Positions 33,239 through 44,285 of a DNA stretch of 64,000 nucleotides are shown in pieces. The stretch is taken from positions 3,238,501 through 3,302,500 of the forward strand of contig BSBM01000076.1 in the NCBI GenBank assembly GCA_027924585.1, written 5' to 3'. Position numbers and translations under genes: made by a program. This DNA is from Larix kaempferi. Lineage: Eukaryota; Streptophyta; Pinopsida; Pinales; Pinaceae. The notes beneath the pieces are model-generated. The model worked only from the letters and a program-made list of their open reading frames with translations. It had not been told where the DNA came from and did no database searches. Each line of letters opens with the position of its first letter. Position 1 is the stretch's first letter.

Positions 33239-34101
33239 CAATATCTCCCCATGCTCCACCTGGAGGAAGCACCAGTTCTGGATCATGACGGAAATCCAAT
33301 CCAGCATATGGAAACTGCTCGAAAGCGGGCACTTGCCTCTCCCACCACCCCCAGAAATCATCAGTATGATAACAGTAGTGACTTTCCCCACCACCCTGGC
33401 GGAGGAATATGTCATCCCAACGGCCTAGTCTGGGCTCACGGGGGTTAACCTAAGGTAGAGGCATCCCCAAACTAATAACAGGCATCCTCTCAAAGAAGAA
33501 AGTACACAAAATGCTACTGTACCCAAAATTCTTCATTGTGCCGGATTTCCAACCTGTCAATTGAGCTTTCATGCTCGCCAATAAACTAGTACACCAATCA
33601 TATACATGACCGTGTAAGCATTGTACACCAACATGCATAGAGTGCCTGGAAGCTAGGTGTAGTGAGGCACTACCTGCCACTCAGTTAATCATACTCACTA
33701 TCACCTTCAAGGGGAGGTCTTCAATGGTAGAAATCAAGATTTGGCTTCCTGATTTCTCAGCTCCAGCCACACAATATGTATTCAAGTACTCTTGCACAGA
33801 CCTTATGCCCACACGAGAAGACCCTTTTAGATTTATTACATCTCCCCTCCGTGAGAGACCAGTAATGAAATAAATGTCATCAACTGTAAGCTCCAAAGTT
33901 TGCCCACGGATGACAAAAGTATTGGTATCCACATCCCAGTACTGAATAAGTCTTCGAAATAATTTGTTTAGGGCCCTCATGTTTACGATTCGGTAAAACT
34001 TCAATAAACCGCATCTTCGGAGAGCGTGGAGAGTGGCCGGGTCTTGCATGGACAGCCTATCCATGTCCTCATGTTCTCTCTCCCTCCATTGAAGAACCAT
34101 C
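33239..34101 (-). pseudogene. Antisense plant-mobile-domain-like gene of element B, main exon
   Basis: ATG at 34100 follows a TTTTTGTGCAG acceptor. MVLQWREREHED leads into a domain with QYWDVDTNTFVIRG and TVDDIYFITGLSRRGDVI, the hallmark pattern of the plant mobile domain: W-D...T-x-x-F...L-x-x-D-x-x-F-I-x-G-L...G. The second half includes SMKAQLTGWKSGTMKNFGYS and DPELVLPPGGAWGDI. In-frame stops near 33675 (TGA) and 33450 (TAG) show decay. The gene runs against the element's sense genes, between the RNase H ORF and the 3' LTR, as for antisense ORFs reported in Tat elements. The function is unknown. Family assignment is by pattern only. Confidence 0.72.
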
Positions 34102-34363
34102 CTGCACAAAAAGTGACATTTTTTTAGTCTCGGCGCTTGCTTTTAGGTTTTCAGGCTTGAGCGCTACTATGTATACTACACAGTAACGTATGGGCGCTAC
34201 TCTGTTTGAGCATAGTAGCGCTCATCTCCTTTACACGCTACTGCTCTTGTTACACAGTAGCGCCCGCGCAATAACAGTTGTGAGCATTGCGTGGCAAGCA
34301 ATTTTTGGCTCAAAAATTAAAAACTAAACCATAAAAATGCAAGTAGGGAAGATTTTAACTCAC
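34102..34363 (-). other. Probable 5' intron of the element B antisense gene, with palindromic cluster
   Basis: GTGAGT at 34363 and TTGTGCAG at 34102 bound a 262-bp interval. Joining 34364 to 34101 gives an uninterrupted frame (SSSTK-MVLQWRERE). The interval holds a GAGCGCTACT/AGTAGCGCTC cluster (34155-34270) of the same type as the LTR. Confidence 0.5.
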
Positions 34364-34450
34364 TTGGTGGAAGAAGAACGGTGTTTGGATGCTTGTTTTG
34401 ATCGCCACGGATATTTGAAAAAGCCAAGTTTGCCCCAAATCTTTGCCCTA
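34364..34450 (-). other. Possible upstream exon of the element B antisense gene
   Basis: Between a TTTTTGTAG acceptor near 34449 and the GTGAGT donor lies a basic open stretch (KIWGKLGFFKYPW, SKHRSSSTK) in frame with the main exon. No start codon was identified upstream. Confidence 0.35.
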
Positions 34451-35084
34451 CAAAAACAAATTGGAAATTGATTTTTAAAATGAAATTATATATATGAATT
34501 GGATTGTAATTTTTTACCCACCATTGTTTAGTTCTCTACAGTTTCAAAATTTTTATCAAAATCACCTAATTAATCAATTGAAACATACATATGGTGTAAT
34601 ACTAATCCAGCTCGCATTTTTTTAGTTTTTGTAGGATCGATCTCCTAAGTTTAAAAATTCTCAATGTTAGACCTTGTCAACTAGTTAATAGTTCAAATTC
34701 ATATATCACTCGAGATTTTTTGTCGCATTAACTAATATCTTGTTGAAGACCTAGTTTTGGCAAATTATGAAACTATGATCCCAGAAGCTGACCTTTAAGT
34801 CATTTTAAGCTCTTGTTTGGACTATTTAAACCTAAACAAGATTGTCGAGCAAGCTTTTCCTCTTCGAGCTCGTTAAATTAATCGAAGGCTCATCCACTCA
34901 GGTATAGAATTATCCCTTTTCTGGCCCTAGGTGGATTAATTACGGAAAAGGTATACTCTAGGTATACTTCTATATGTGCTAGAAGAGTTCTTTTCCCTTT
35001 GTTTTATACTTTTTCGGGGGAGGAGACTAACTGCACGAAAAAGGACCTTTTGGAGCCTTTCTTTAGGGTTTTCAGGCTCTCTAA

Positions 35085-35440
35085 ACATGAAAATACCAAG
35101 CGAGCATTTACCTACTCGGGCTCGATGTGAAATCCACGAGAGGGTAAGTAGAGGACTGTTTAAGTTTTTCAACTCTATAAACAAGAAAACACCGCCGAGC
35201 ACAGTCCAATCCGGGCTCGATATAAAATCCACGGATAGGTGAAAAGAGGATTGTTTAAGTTTTTCAGACTCTATAAACAGGAAAACACCGGCGAGCATTA
35301 ATCTGCTTGGGCTCGATACTAAAATCCACGAGCAGATATATGGAGTTATTGTTTAAGTTTTTCAGACTCCTTAAAATTGAAAACACCGACGAGCAAGAAC
35401 AGATCTCGGCTCGATATTAAAATCCAGAGATTAGTAATAT
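35085..35440 (+). repeat. Tandem array in the 3' region of element B
   Basis: Four degenerate units of about 90-110 bp each contain GGCTCGAT...AAATCCA, TTTAAGTTTTTCA(G)ACTC and GAAAACACCG(C/G/A)CGAGCA. Such arrays are typical of Tat/Ogre 3' untranslated regions. Confidence 0.8.
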
Positions 35441-36756
35441 AGAGTAATATTCTATCTCTTCTTTGAACTCTGTAAATAATGAAGAAGGTCCTGAGTCTTC
35501 CTCCCATGGGCTTGTTAAACTTTTTACATGGTTGGATCTATTGATTTTTTCATTCTTTCTTGGACTCATTAAAATAACAAGAAAGGTATTCTTTTATCTA
35601 AAAAGAATAAGGGATGGGAAAGATGTGTCATATCTTCAATGTCAAAGGCAGTTCAGTCAGTTCTATCCTTGAACATAGCACCTACTTGAGTCCATCTTGT
35701 CGGTTGGGTTTAGTTTTTGACCTCAAGGTGAACCTGATCTCCGAGTTGTTTACTCCCCCAGTTGGTTATTCTTCCAACCATATGGAGGGTCTGATAATGT
35801 CTCTTACATTTCAGGCTTATCATTTACCCCATTATGTCGGAAACTGCGTGAATCACTTTATGTCGTGCTCACTGTTCAAGGATACAGCCTGTGTCGGCCA
35901 TTCTGCCGTTTATCTTGACCTCATGTGTCGGCCATCCTAGTGTCAGTCTTGTTACATATTATTCCATATCAGCTCATACCAGTTGAGTGTTCCTCGAGTT
36001 AGATGATGGAGGATGCCTTAAGGCCTCCCTTCCAACGAACTTCTTCCCATCGACATCAACTCATTTTACTCTGGGAATGAAGTTTAGAGTTTCGGTTAGT
36101 ACCTTGGAAATTGCAGTCACCAGTGGCAATTTTACTCGCTGTTGAATGTTGAGAATACATCAATGTCTCTTCTTCGACAGGATCCCCAAGTGTTCGACTC
36201 CAAGTCCATCTATTCACACTTGGCGGATCGTACTTGGTACCTTGGGCCCCATCATCCTTATCGGTGGAAGTCCTCGCGTTTGTTAACGGTATACATCAAT
36301 GACCGGTAATCAAACAATACCCCCCATGTTCGACTGTCAGCTCATCTATTCACATGGTTAGGGTTTGTACCTAGAGTTGTTTTGGATGAAGACCTTGGGG
36401 TTTTGGATGACATTACCTCATTCTGTTATCACCCAAGTTGCGCAAGACTGGGCCTCACTTATATTCGGCTCTCCATGAGACATAGATCCAGTTTGTTGTT
36501 ATGTCTATGATCTCTCAGTTTGACATGGATCCACACTTGTATTCCAAGTGGCCATGCTATATATACATCTCCTTGTTATGAATCAGAGATCATGTTGTAT
36601 CACACTGCACATCTATATGATGTCAAAGATGTAATTGCTTGCTGACCTTGATCTTTGTTTCAGGTGTTCTTGTGACTTGTTTCTACGGTTCTTTGCTCCT
36701 CCTCTGGCTTTGGATTATAATGTATTTCGGCCATCGTTTCCCTCTGACCTCACACA

Positions 36757-36768
36757 TTAGGGGGAATC
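36757..36768 (+). promoter_or_regulatory. Polypurine tract of element B
   Basis: TTAGGGGGAATC lies directly before the TGTTATAGG start of the 3' LTR. Confidence 0.8.
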
Positions 36769-37790
36769 TGTTATAGGTCAAACCTGCACCTCTCCGTCCG
36801 TGATCACCTTGAGCTGTTGATCACACAAAAGGACAACTTGGATGGAGGAGCATGTTGACCCTTTGACTTACTCCACCTCCTGAAAAGACTGGGAAAACCC
36901 TAAAAATGTCATTCTGAGATATGAGCGCTACTCTACTTCAATAGACTAGTGCCTGTACCCTACTCCAGTGTGTAATAGTAGCATTCAAGCCTTATGAGCG
37001 CTACTCCTATTCAGCAAAGTAGCGCTCAACATTCAAAAAGTGATGAGCGCTAGTTTACAAGCACTATAGTAGCACCCTGAACGCTACTTCACTGAGAAAT
37101 AGTAGCATACATCTCAAAAGATGATTAAAAAATAATTAATTTCACGAAGAGGATTAGTTGTAGTTGGTTTCCCAACTTCCCCAACTTCCTCCATAACCAT
37201 CTCTCGACCTGAACTGATTCTCTTTTCCTATAAATACAGGGAAGAATATAGAGAGGGTTTAGAGACATGAATGTTATTAAGAGACTTTTAAAGAGAATCT
37301 TGCATTGGAGGAGTTTATGCTGGAAGATATCCAAGCCAGAGAAGAGCAAGACCCCAGGATCAAGTTGCAGGAGCATGTCACAAAGTCAGGTATATTTTGT
37401 AACATCAATTTGCATTTGACAATAAAAGGTTGAAGCGTCTTTCTTGTCCCAAATTAAGTGTTCATTGAAGTGATATACTAGTTTGGATCTGTTTTGGTTA
37501 ATATTGGATGTTTAAATTGCTTTGTCTTTTTCCATCATTATATATTATCCAAGATACGCCGAGAAAGGTACTTGTATTGCAGGTTTAGTAAACGGGAGGT
37601 GGACTTGAGGATCGAGCGCAAGATCGAATAAGAGCTAGGATGGAACGTCATTCGAAAGGTATGTTCTCAAGGCCTATAACCTATTTCTTTTCATGAACAT
37701 CTTTGTAACGCAGTTAATACGCTTACCTGTCATCCCCTTTCAGTTGATAGTATCTGTTTCCTTGCTATAGGGTAGTTTTTCCCGCCAACA
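36769..37790 (+). repeat. 3' LTR of element B
   Basis: 1022 bp, ending CCAACA and followed by TSD GTGTG. Compared with the 5' LTR it lacks about 10 bp near 36860 (TAGATGAGAC-like). TATAAATA lies at 37229-37236. Confidence 0.92.
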
Positions 37791-39669
37791 GTGTGAAGTT
37801 GGTTTCGGAAGGTATTCAAGGGTGGACAATCTGCTGATTTTGCAAACCTAAATCCAACAGAGGAGTCAATGTAAGGCTTCTACAGCCTTGGATAAGGCTC
37901 AAAAACAAGGACCAAGGGTGAGAGAAAGAGGAGAAAAGGAGGAGGAAGAGAAGGGAAAAAATGAGAAGAAAGAAGGGAATAAAAAGGGAGGAAGAAGAGG
38001 AGGAGAAGAAGGGATAGATGAAGGAAGAAGGAAGAAGATAGGAAAGGAAGGGAAAGAAGTGATGGTTAGAAGGAAAAGAAGTAGAGAAAAGGAGAGGGAA
38101 GGAAAGAGTTAGGTTTTAGGCTAGCTTTTTAGGCCTGCTGTTAGGGTTTTTAGGATTTTATAGAAATTTTCAATTTTTAGGGTTTTTAGGCCTTGTGGAA
38201 TTTCGTTTTAAGGTTTCTATGGCTTAAAAGGCCAGGCCGAATTTGTAGGAGAGAGGGCCAAAATTTGAAAAAAATAATATTTTGATTTTTAGGGGTTTTC
38301 AAGGCATTTTTAATATTGTTATGTTTTTAGGGCTTCGTAAAATTTAACCCTAATGTTTTTAGGGCTTAAAATGGTAGGCTGAAATTATAGGGAGGCCAAA
38401 AATTGTTTTTATTTTTATTTTAATTTTTAGGGTTTTTGTCATAAAATTGTAGACCTAAATCTAACCCTAATTCTACCATGAAAATGCAAATTTATACATG
38501 AAAATGCAAGACAATTTAGTAAAAGTTGATAACTTAGGGTTTTAATGGATGTTACCCCAAACCCTATCCTTAGAGGAAGGTGACAAGCCTTTTTCTTGGA
38601 GGTAATTCTCCTTGCTACTAGGTTAGGGCTTCTTGAAACAACCTCTAGGGTTGGTTTCAAGACCCTAGACTAGGGAAAGTTGGAGTTCCGAGGACAAACT
38701 TTGTAAAAACATCCATTTGGGAGTGTTTTTACTATGCACAAACAAACCTTCAAAATGTAAAAGACTTACTTGAGCATGAGTTATTCCAACCATTCTAGCA
38801 TCCACAAAGCATTAGAAAGACAAAGAAAGCATCCAAATTCATCCAAGAGTAAGAAGAATCATCTCTCTAAGAGGTGCACATCACTTCATAAGGCCCTTCT
38901 AGGGTAAAAGAGTATCATAATGACTTTTATCATATAAGTTGTTTTGTTAAAATGAAGTGATGAGAAGTCTATTTATACTTTCTCACACTCGCTTTATAAA
39001 AATATAAAAATATCTAGGCCAATATGCCTTCAAAATTTCAATTTGAAATTATAAAATGTCAACGTAAAATTAAAACAAAAATAATATAAAATAATCAAAT
39101 ATGTGGGTAATTTAGAGCATTTTTCCTAGAATTTACTCACACATGACTAAATAGATAAAGAAAGAGCATATCATTTTGTTCCGAATTCTGGAATTCGAAG
39201 GGGGGGTCATCATGCCCCATTTAACCCCAATAGTAGTGAAAATCCCTCAATGCCCCCCCGTAATCAAGCAACACAGCCTGGCCTGTAGGATGATGTCATC
39301 ATCAAGAGGAGCCCAAGGAGAGAGGGCATTGATGAACTAGAGGACCGGGAGGGTGTGGAAGGTGACCTGGAGGAGAGACATATGCCTCAGTACTGAAAGA
39401 TCTGCCACCGGAATGATAAATCAAGGTGGGGGTCATGTGACTCAGTGACCCACCCCTGGAAGCCCCAGACACGATCATCAAGGCTTCAAGCCCTTTCATG
39501 AGGCAGTCAGCAATGCCACTAAGCCATAATACTTTGAAGGGAGAAACCAGAGGGTATGGCCATGAACCCTCTCAGAAAAAAGTTGGATAAAACCCCTCCT
39601 GGTTAGGAAAAATGACCCTCTCTCCCAGGGGCATATCTGCAGGTGCAATGGTATTGGTACCACGTAACA
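37791..39669 (-). repeat. 5' LTR of element D, U3-side part
   Basis: This is the right-hand part of D's 5' LTR, interrupted by element B. 37870-39669 matches 14860-16599. A minus-strand TATAAATA box lies at 38977-38970. The purine-rich tract 37890-38110 gives a Lys/Glu/Arg low-complexity open frame that is not credible as a gene. The outer end is TGTTACGTGG on the minus strand. Confidence 0.75.
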
Positions 39670-39797
39670 TGCCCTAAGTCAATGTTAGTCAAACCAAGGC
39701 TTAAAGAAATGCACTTTCAATCGACTTTCTCGGAATTGAAATTTGAAAGTGGATTTAGGTACCCATTTGATAGATAACTGTGCACACATATTTTTAA

Positions 39798-40112
39798 GGG
39801 ATTCCGAGCTATTTTCGCCCTCCATCAAGCTTGGTCAAACCGAGTCCCCTAACCTCCTTCCCCTCCATCCATACTCCATTTTCGTCTACTCCATCAAAGG
39901 CCACTACCTTGATATCTTGCAGCAATATTAACTCCTTCAAAATCCATCACCCCACTACCATAGCTACTGCTCGTTTCAAACCCATTCCACCTAGTCTGGC
40001 ACTAAATAGTTCTCGCGCCGTGTTCAAACCTCCAGCGGTATCCTCCACAATCCCATGTTCCATCTTCAGTACACCTCGCAAACTGTTCACCTCTAGCGGA
40101 TTCGATGCACAG
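39798..40112 (+). other. Candidate first exon with plastid-transit-like composition
   Basis: The frame is open from 39798, with no in-frame ATG (the nearest start-like codon is TTG at 39831). It encodes about 100 residues rich in Ser, Thr, Pro and basic residues, with no acidic residue until GFDAQ at the very end. It stops at a CAG|GTAACG donor at 40112/40113. That composition fits a chloroplast transit peptide. The lack of ATG argues for a gene relic or chance. The product is not recognised. Confidence 0.28.
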
Positions 40113-40365
40113 GTAACGTAAATTTCTTTCTTGAATATAGAATTTTATTTTTGTTTGGTTTGTTGTTCTCATCCCAATTCTTTCCCTTGTTCCAAAATAT
40201 TTAGGTAATTCCTTAGTTCGACTTGTGGGAGGCATCATATGCACACACAATCTGTAAAGCAATAGGTAATTAAGTTTGTGCTCCATTTTTAGAAACAAAA
40301 TGCAAGGAAAAATTCAGGATGATACTCCACTCGTTCTCCTAGTTCAATTTTTGAAATTTTATGCA

Positions 40366-40455
40366 CATAGTCACTAAGCTTGGATTTTAGGTTGAACATC
40401 ATGATTATAGTCACTAATATTGGATTTTAGGTTGAAGATCATGATTATCCATGAC
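40366..40455 (+). repeat. Short tandem duplication
   Basis: Two units of about 44 bp contain AGTCACTAA...TTGGATTTTAGGTTGAA(C/G)ATCATGATTAT. A related piece recurs near 40755. Confidence 0.65.
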
Positions 40456-40989
40456 CATTTTATTAACCTCCAACATCCATATATTTCACGCCATCGCAAA
40501 TCAGTGGAATAGATACTGAAATGTCGTAGCTCCATCGTATCCTCGTTTCAGCGCAATGCTCGACTCAGCTGCAGAAGATAAAGCCCGAAATCCATGGTTC
40601 ATGGCACTTGCGTGTTCACTGAATGTTTAGTTGGGCTTATAAACTCCCTGAACTATTTATCTTTCTTTGTGACAACGATGGCCACGTGTATTGATTTATA
40701 TTGTTTTGTTCTGGTACTATAATACACACAGTCAAAATACTGTGCCTCAACGCTGGTTGAACATCATGATTATCCATGACCATTTGATGGCAAACATTTA
40801 ATTTCCCTAGTGAAGGCATAGCTCGTGATTGTCCAAATATTTATGTTGTAAATTTCTTTTATCATGTGTAATTCATTTATTGTTTGAATTCAAGATTTTA
40901 TGCATGCAACAAGTGAAATTATCTTATATGTTTGTGTAAAGTTATAGTCCAATTAATGCAGTCGCCCTCCAATTAATGCAGTCATCCAG

Positions 40990-41169
40990 GCTAGTGTAGT
41001 TACTCCCTTGGACGATAATATCAAGAGGGGTGATGAAGAGGGACCTTGTTATTTCTCTGCCTCTCTCAGGAAGACTCTTGACGAAGATATTTTTCTATGG
41101 AGCCGAAGCTGTTCTGTTGTGTTGTGGAGATTCAAAGGCTATGAATTCCTCTATGTAAATAATAAATAA
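40990..41169 (+). other. Candidate second exon
   Basis: After an ATCCAG acceptor at 40988-40989 a phase-0 frame of 59 codons runs to TAA at 41167-41169. It starts ASVVTPLDDNIKRGDEEG and contains LRKTLDEDIFLWSRSC. Phase and order fit the candidate exon ending at 40112 (intron about 877 bp). The composition changes to acidic, as expected for a mature protein. No family is recognised. Confidence 0.25.
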
Positions 41170-41202
41170 ATTGCATTGTAATATGTATTCATTTGACTAT
41201 TT

Positions 41203-41440
41203 TATGAGAAAGTTTGGGATCCTTTGGGTAAGTGTGAAATTGTTTCACTATGTGGAGTATACTTTTGAAAATAAGTTGACATGCAACATGTATTCATATG
41301 ATTATTTATGAGAAAGTTTGAGGGTCCTTTTGGCAAGTGTAGAAGTGTTTCACTGTGTGTGTGGAGTATATTTTTGAAATTTTTTATGAGAAAGTTTGAT
41401 GGTCCTTTTGTCAAAGTGTAGAAAAGATTTATTGTATGAA
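41203..41440 (+). repeat. Degenerate tandem repeat (three units)
   Basis: Three units begin TTTATGAGAAAGTTTG(A/G)G and continue TCCTTTTGG(C/T)AAGTGT...TTTCACT...GGAGTATA. Unit spacing is about 105 and 80 bp. Confidence 0.75.
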
Positions 41441-42255
41441 GAGTAAATAAGATTATTATCAATGTTTACTTATTAACGGGTTAGATATATTGAAATTGTT
41501 TTGTTTTTTCTCTCGGAAACTCATATAAATTAATATGATTTTTTTTAAGAGATTAACTTGAAAGAATTTTATAAGTTAATATTTATATAACACTAAGATC
41601 CATTTGCTAAGAATGTGTTTGGAGATATGGGAAGCCTATATCGATCTACAAACCTATGAATTTGTACCAAATTCCTACACAATAGTCTTTCCATGGAAAA
41701 TTGAATAAATGTTTGCATCTTTAAAATGCAAAAATAAAAATAGATGAATCACTTTATAATCGTTTGGGACTTCATAAATTCCTTTAGACTAAGAGTGTTT
41801 TTGTTGTTGATTGGCCAGGGGTTTCCTTGTAAGGGATGATTATCCCAATTAGACTTTAAAGATGATAGATTCTCATGTTGTAGAGAGGTTAAGACTATCT
41901 CAACATGTTTAAGAATTGTAAGTATAGAGTGATTGAATTTTGCTTGGGAAACATGGGATCATCTCTTTCTCAATAAGAATTTCTTGAAAGATGTTTTATT
42001 AAGTAATGTTAACTCTATTAGACTTTTCCATTTGAGAAGTGTTTGGCATTGTATTAGAGTTGTATTAGAGGTGTTTGACATAGTGGCATCTATAAATTTG
42101 ATATTTTATTTTTTTGAAAGTTTATTATTTTTAATGTTTTAGCTCAAGCTATATCTTTCTCTTTTCAACCGGTAGTGGTGGTTTCACACACAACCCACTT
42201 TTTTCAATGTCAAGAAAATAGAGCCAAAAAATCACATCTACAAAAAGATGTGACA

Positions 42256-42505
42256 CCTTTCTCAATTGAGATGATATGTAAGAGGAAAAATCTAATCTTG
42301 CGATTTAGATAAACTCTCACACATTATATATTACCTCTATACCATATTTTTTTGTTAATTTGTAAATTAACATTTCTTAGAACTTTCTCCATTGATATGA
42401 CATAAAAGAGGAAAAATATAATCTTGTAATTTAGATAAACTCTCACACATTATATATTACATCTATACCATATTTTTTTGTTAATTTGTACAATTAACAA
42501 TTTTT
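42256..42505 (+). repeat. Tandem duplication of about 125 bp
   Basis: Two copies share AAGAGGAAAAAT(C/A)TAATCTTG and TTTAGATAAACTCTCACACA and end with CATATTTTTTTGTTAATTTG. Confidence 0.85.
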
Positions 42506-44285
42506 AAATTGGATTATGAAATTTTCAATTACATTATATTCAAATATAAAAGAGATATTTTTGTTTCCATTCCTTATGGGCGCTTGTGGGGTTGTGAACA
42601 ACTTAACATTTTATTCACATTATTATTCAATAAAAACATTAATGAATTTATATTTGATAAATGAATCATTAAACTAAAACATTGATAGATTTATATTTGT
42701 TAGTAACCAAAATGAAAGTGGAATACAATATAAGAATATATGGTTGATATGATTGAATATGTTTGTTAAGATGGGTTTATGTGTTTTTTCTTTTAATTTG
42801 AAGGTTAAATTCTTTTTTATTTTATTTTATAAATGTTTTGTTTTTATTTTCTTATTTGCATTATTCATATATGCATTAGGATTTTTCCTATTTAAAGTAA
42901 AATAATTAAGAACTATTTATTTCCTCTAGTTATTTTTAGACAATTTTAATCCATTTACCCATTTCACATTCACACTCAATTTTGTTCATTAAATTGCAAA
43001 TTGTGAAGTACCTCTCAAGCTAAGTTTATTTAAAATATGAGATTATTATTTTTTCTTAAACTATTGGGTAATCTACTTAAACAATTTCATAATGCGCACA
43101 TATATTCTATATGTTAAAAGTACTTACTGAAATATTTTTGGAGGTGCATATTCCTAGTAAAATGTCATAATGTTTGAGGTATTTAACTTTTTTTAGGTCA
43201 ACAATACTTCATTTATGCCTTTATTAGCTATAATACAATTTTTTTTTCTTAAGTTTTGTAGCCTACTCTTTACATTTGTGTTTGTTTAATATTGTAAGTA
43301 TCCCTAAACACTAATCTATAATCCTTCAAAAATTGTTAGGACAAACTTTGTATACAACAACACATAAAACTCTTAAATGCACTATATGTGATTTATGAAA
43401 CATATCAAGAACATTGCAAAGTATAAGAACATATGATAGTTATAACATGTATGGTATTCTACACAAATCTTCTAAGATTACTGACATCTGCACACATCTA
43501 CTTTGTTAGACCAACATATCCGCTCTGCCAATAAGACAAATTGAAAATTTCCCAACAAATTATTCTTCTTGAGATATTTCCAAAAATTGTCCAACAACTA
43601 GCTCTCAATTGGGATTTTCCATTAACTTAGTCCCTTTGTGAGGTATGATAAAATTTTAGAGTTGATCAAGGAAATAAAAACTATCTAATAAGATTGATTT
43701 ATACAATAACATCAACAAATAACACTTATAAAGGATGTAGATGTTCTAAGCTTTAGCACTAACTTCTTAGTACTGATCTTTTTTATGTATAATTTATAGA
43801 GAAACCAATCATCCAATTGTATTAAGAATAATAGTTTCAATCGGTATACAGAAAATAAATGATGTGATAGACATAAAATATAGAATCTAGTCCCTAAATT
43901 ATATCTTATAACAAATTTGTTAACCTTCAATCTCTTTGCATTTCTAGCAAAAATATGAGATCTAAAGAATAATTGGATGTATCAAATCATGTTGGTATTT
44001 TGAACCATTACCATTATCATCTCTTGGAATGTGTTGATGGTGTCCCTTCCCATCAGTTAAGATCCTTGAGTTCAATAGATTACTTGGGATGACAAGGTAT
44101 GTCACTGGAGAATTGAGTAATATTAGAGTTGAAGCCCTCTTGTGGGGGGCTTTGTATGGAAGAGGATGATGCTTCTCCCCTCAGCCTATAGTTACCTATC
44201 ATATACATAGTCAACATAATGAAAATAGATTAACAACATCCAATATGGAATGCAACTCTCTTCATAACCCATATCAACACATAAA

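Larger units (their letters stand above)
34451..36768 (+). other. 3' untranslated region of element B
   Basis: 2.3 kb without a supported sense gene. It shares motifs with element A's 3' region (AAAGGTATACTCTAG, TTTTCGGG...GAAAAAGGACC, CAGGCTCTCTAAAC). It includes a tandem array at 35085-35440. The end carries the polypurine tract. Confidence 0.6.
22673..37790 (+). mobile_element. Element B: complete 15.1-kb Tat/Ogre-like Ty3/gypsy element
   Basis: LTRs of 1032 and 1022 bp, a perfect TSD GTGTG (22668-22672 and 37791-37795), a primer binding site and a polypurine tract define the element. Interior order: 2-kb leader, gag, protease, RT-RNase H, integrase, extra RNase H, antisense plant-mobile-domain-like gene, and a long 3' untranslated region with tandem repeats. 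Size, layout and Gag sequence fit the Tat/Ogre lineage. Several in-frame stops and a few indels make it defective. LTR divergence is a few percent by eye. It sits in element D's 5' LTR. Confidence 0.93.
14860..39669 (-). mobile_element. Element D: old minus-strand LTR element hosting the other insertions
   Basis: Direct repeats at 14860-16599 and 37870-39669 end at the same GTAACA boundary. On the minus strand the 5' LTR runs from 39669 to 37791. It resumes after element B at 22672 and ends at 21842, followed by a primer binding site, a Gag-like region and then the 3' LTR. Terminal repeats are TGTTAC...GTAACA. TATAAATA boxes on the minus strand in both LTR copies, together with minus-strand Gag ORFs, fix the orientation. 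Nested inside are elements B and E. The 3' LTR is cut by element C, so its end is off-window. No pol was found, which suggests a non-autonomous element. Confidence 0.75.

Noticed and set aside
37870-37871. TG at 37870 as the edge of element D's LTR
   Set aside because: The match between the copies ends here only because element C cuts the other copy. The terminal repeat and primer site place the true end at 21842.
37888-38112. Lys/Glu/Arg-rich open frame
   Set aside because: It is a by-product of a purine-rich tract in element D's LTR. The matching tract at 14890-15090 has stops.
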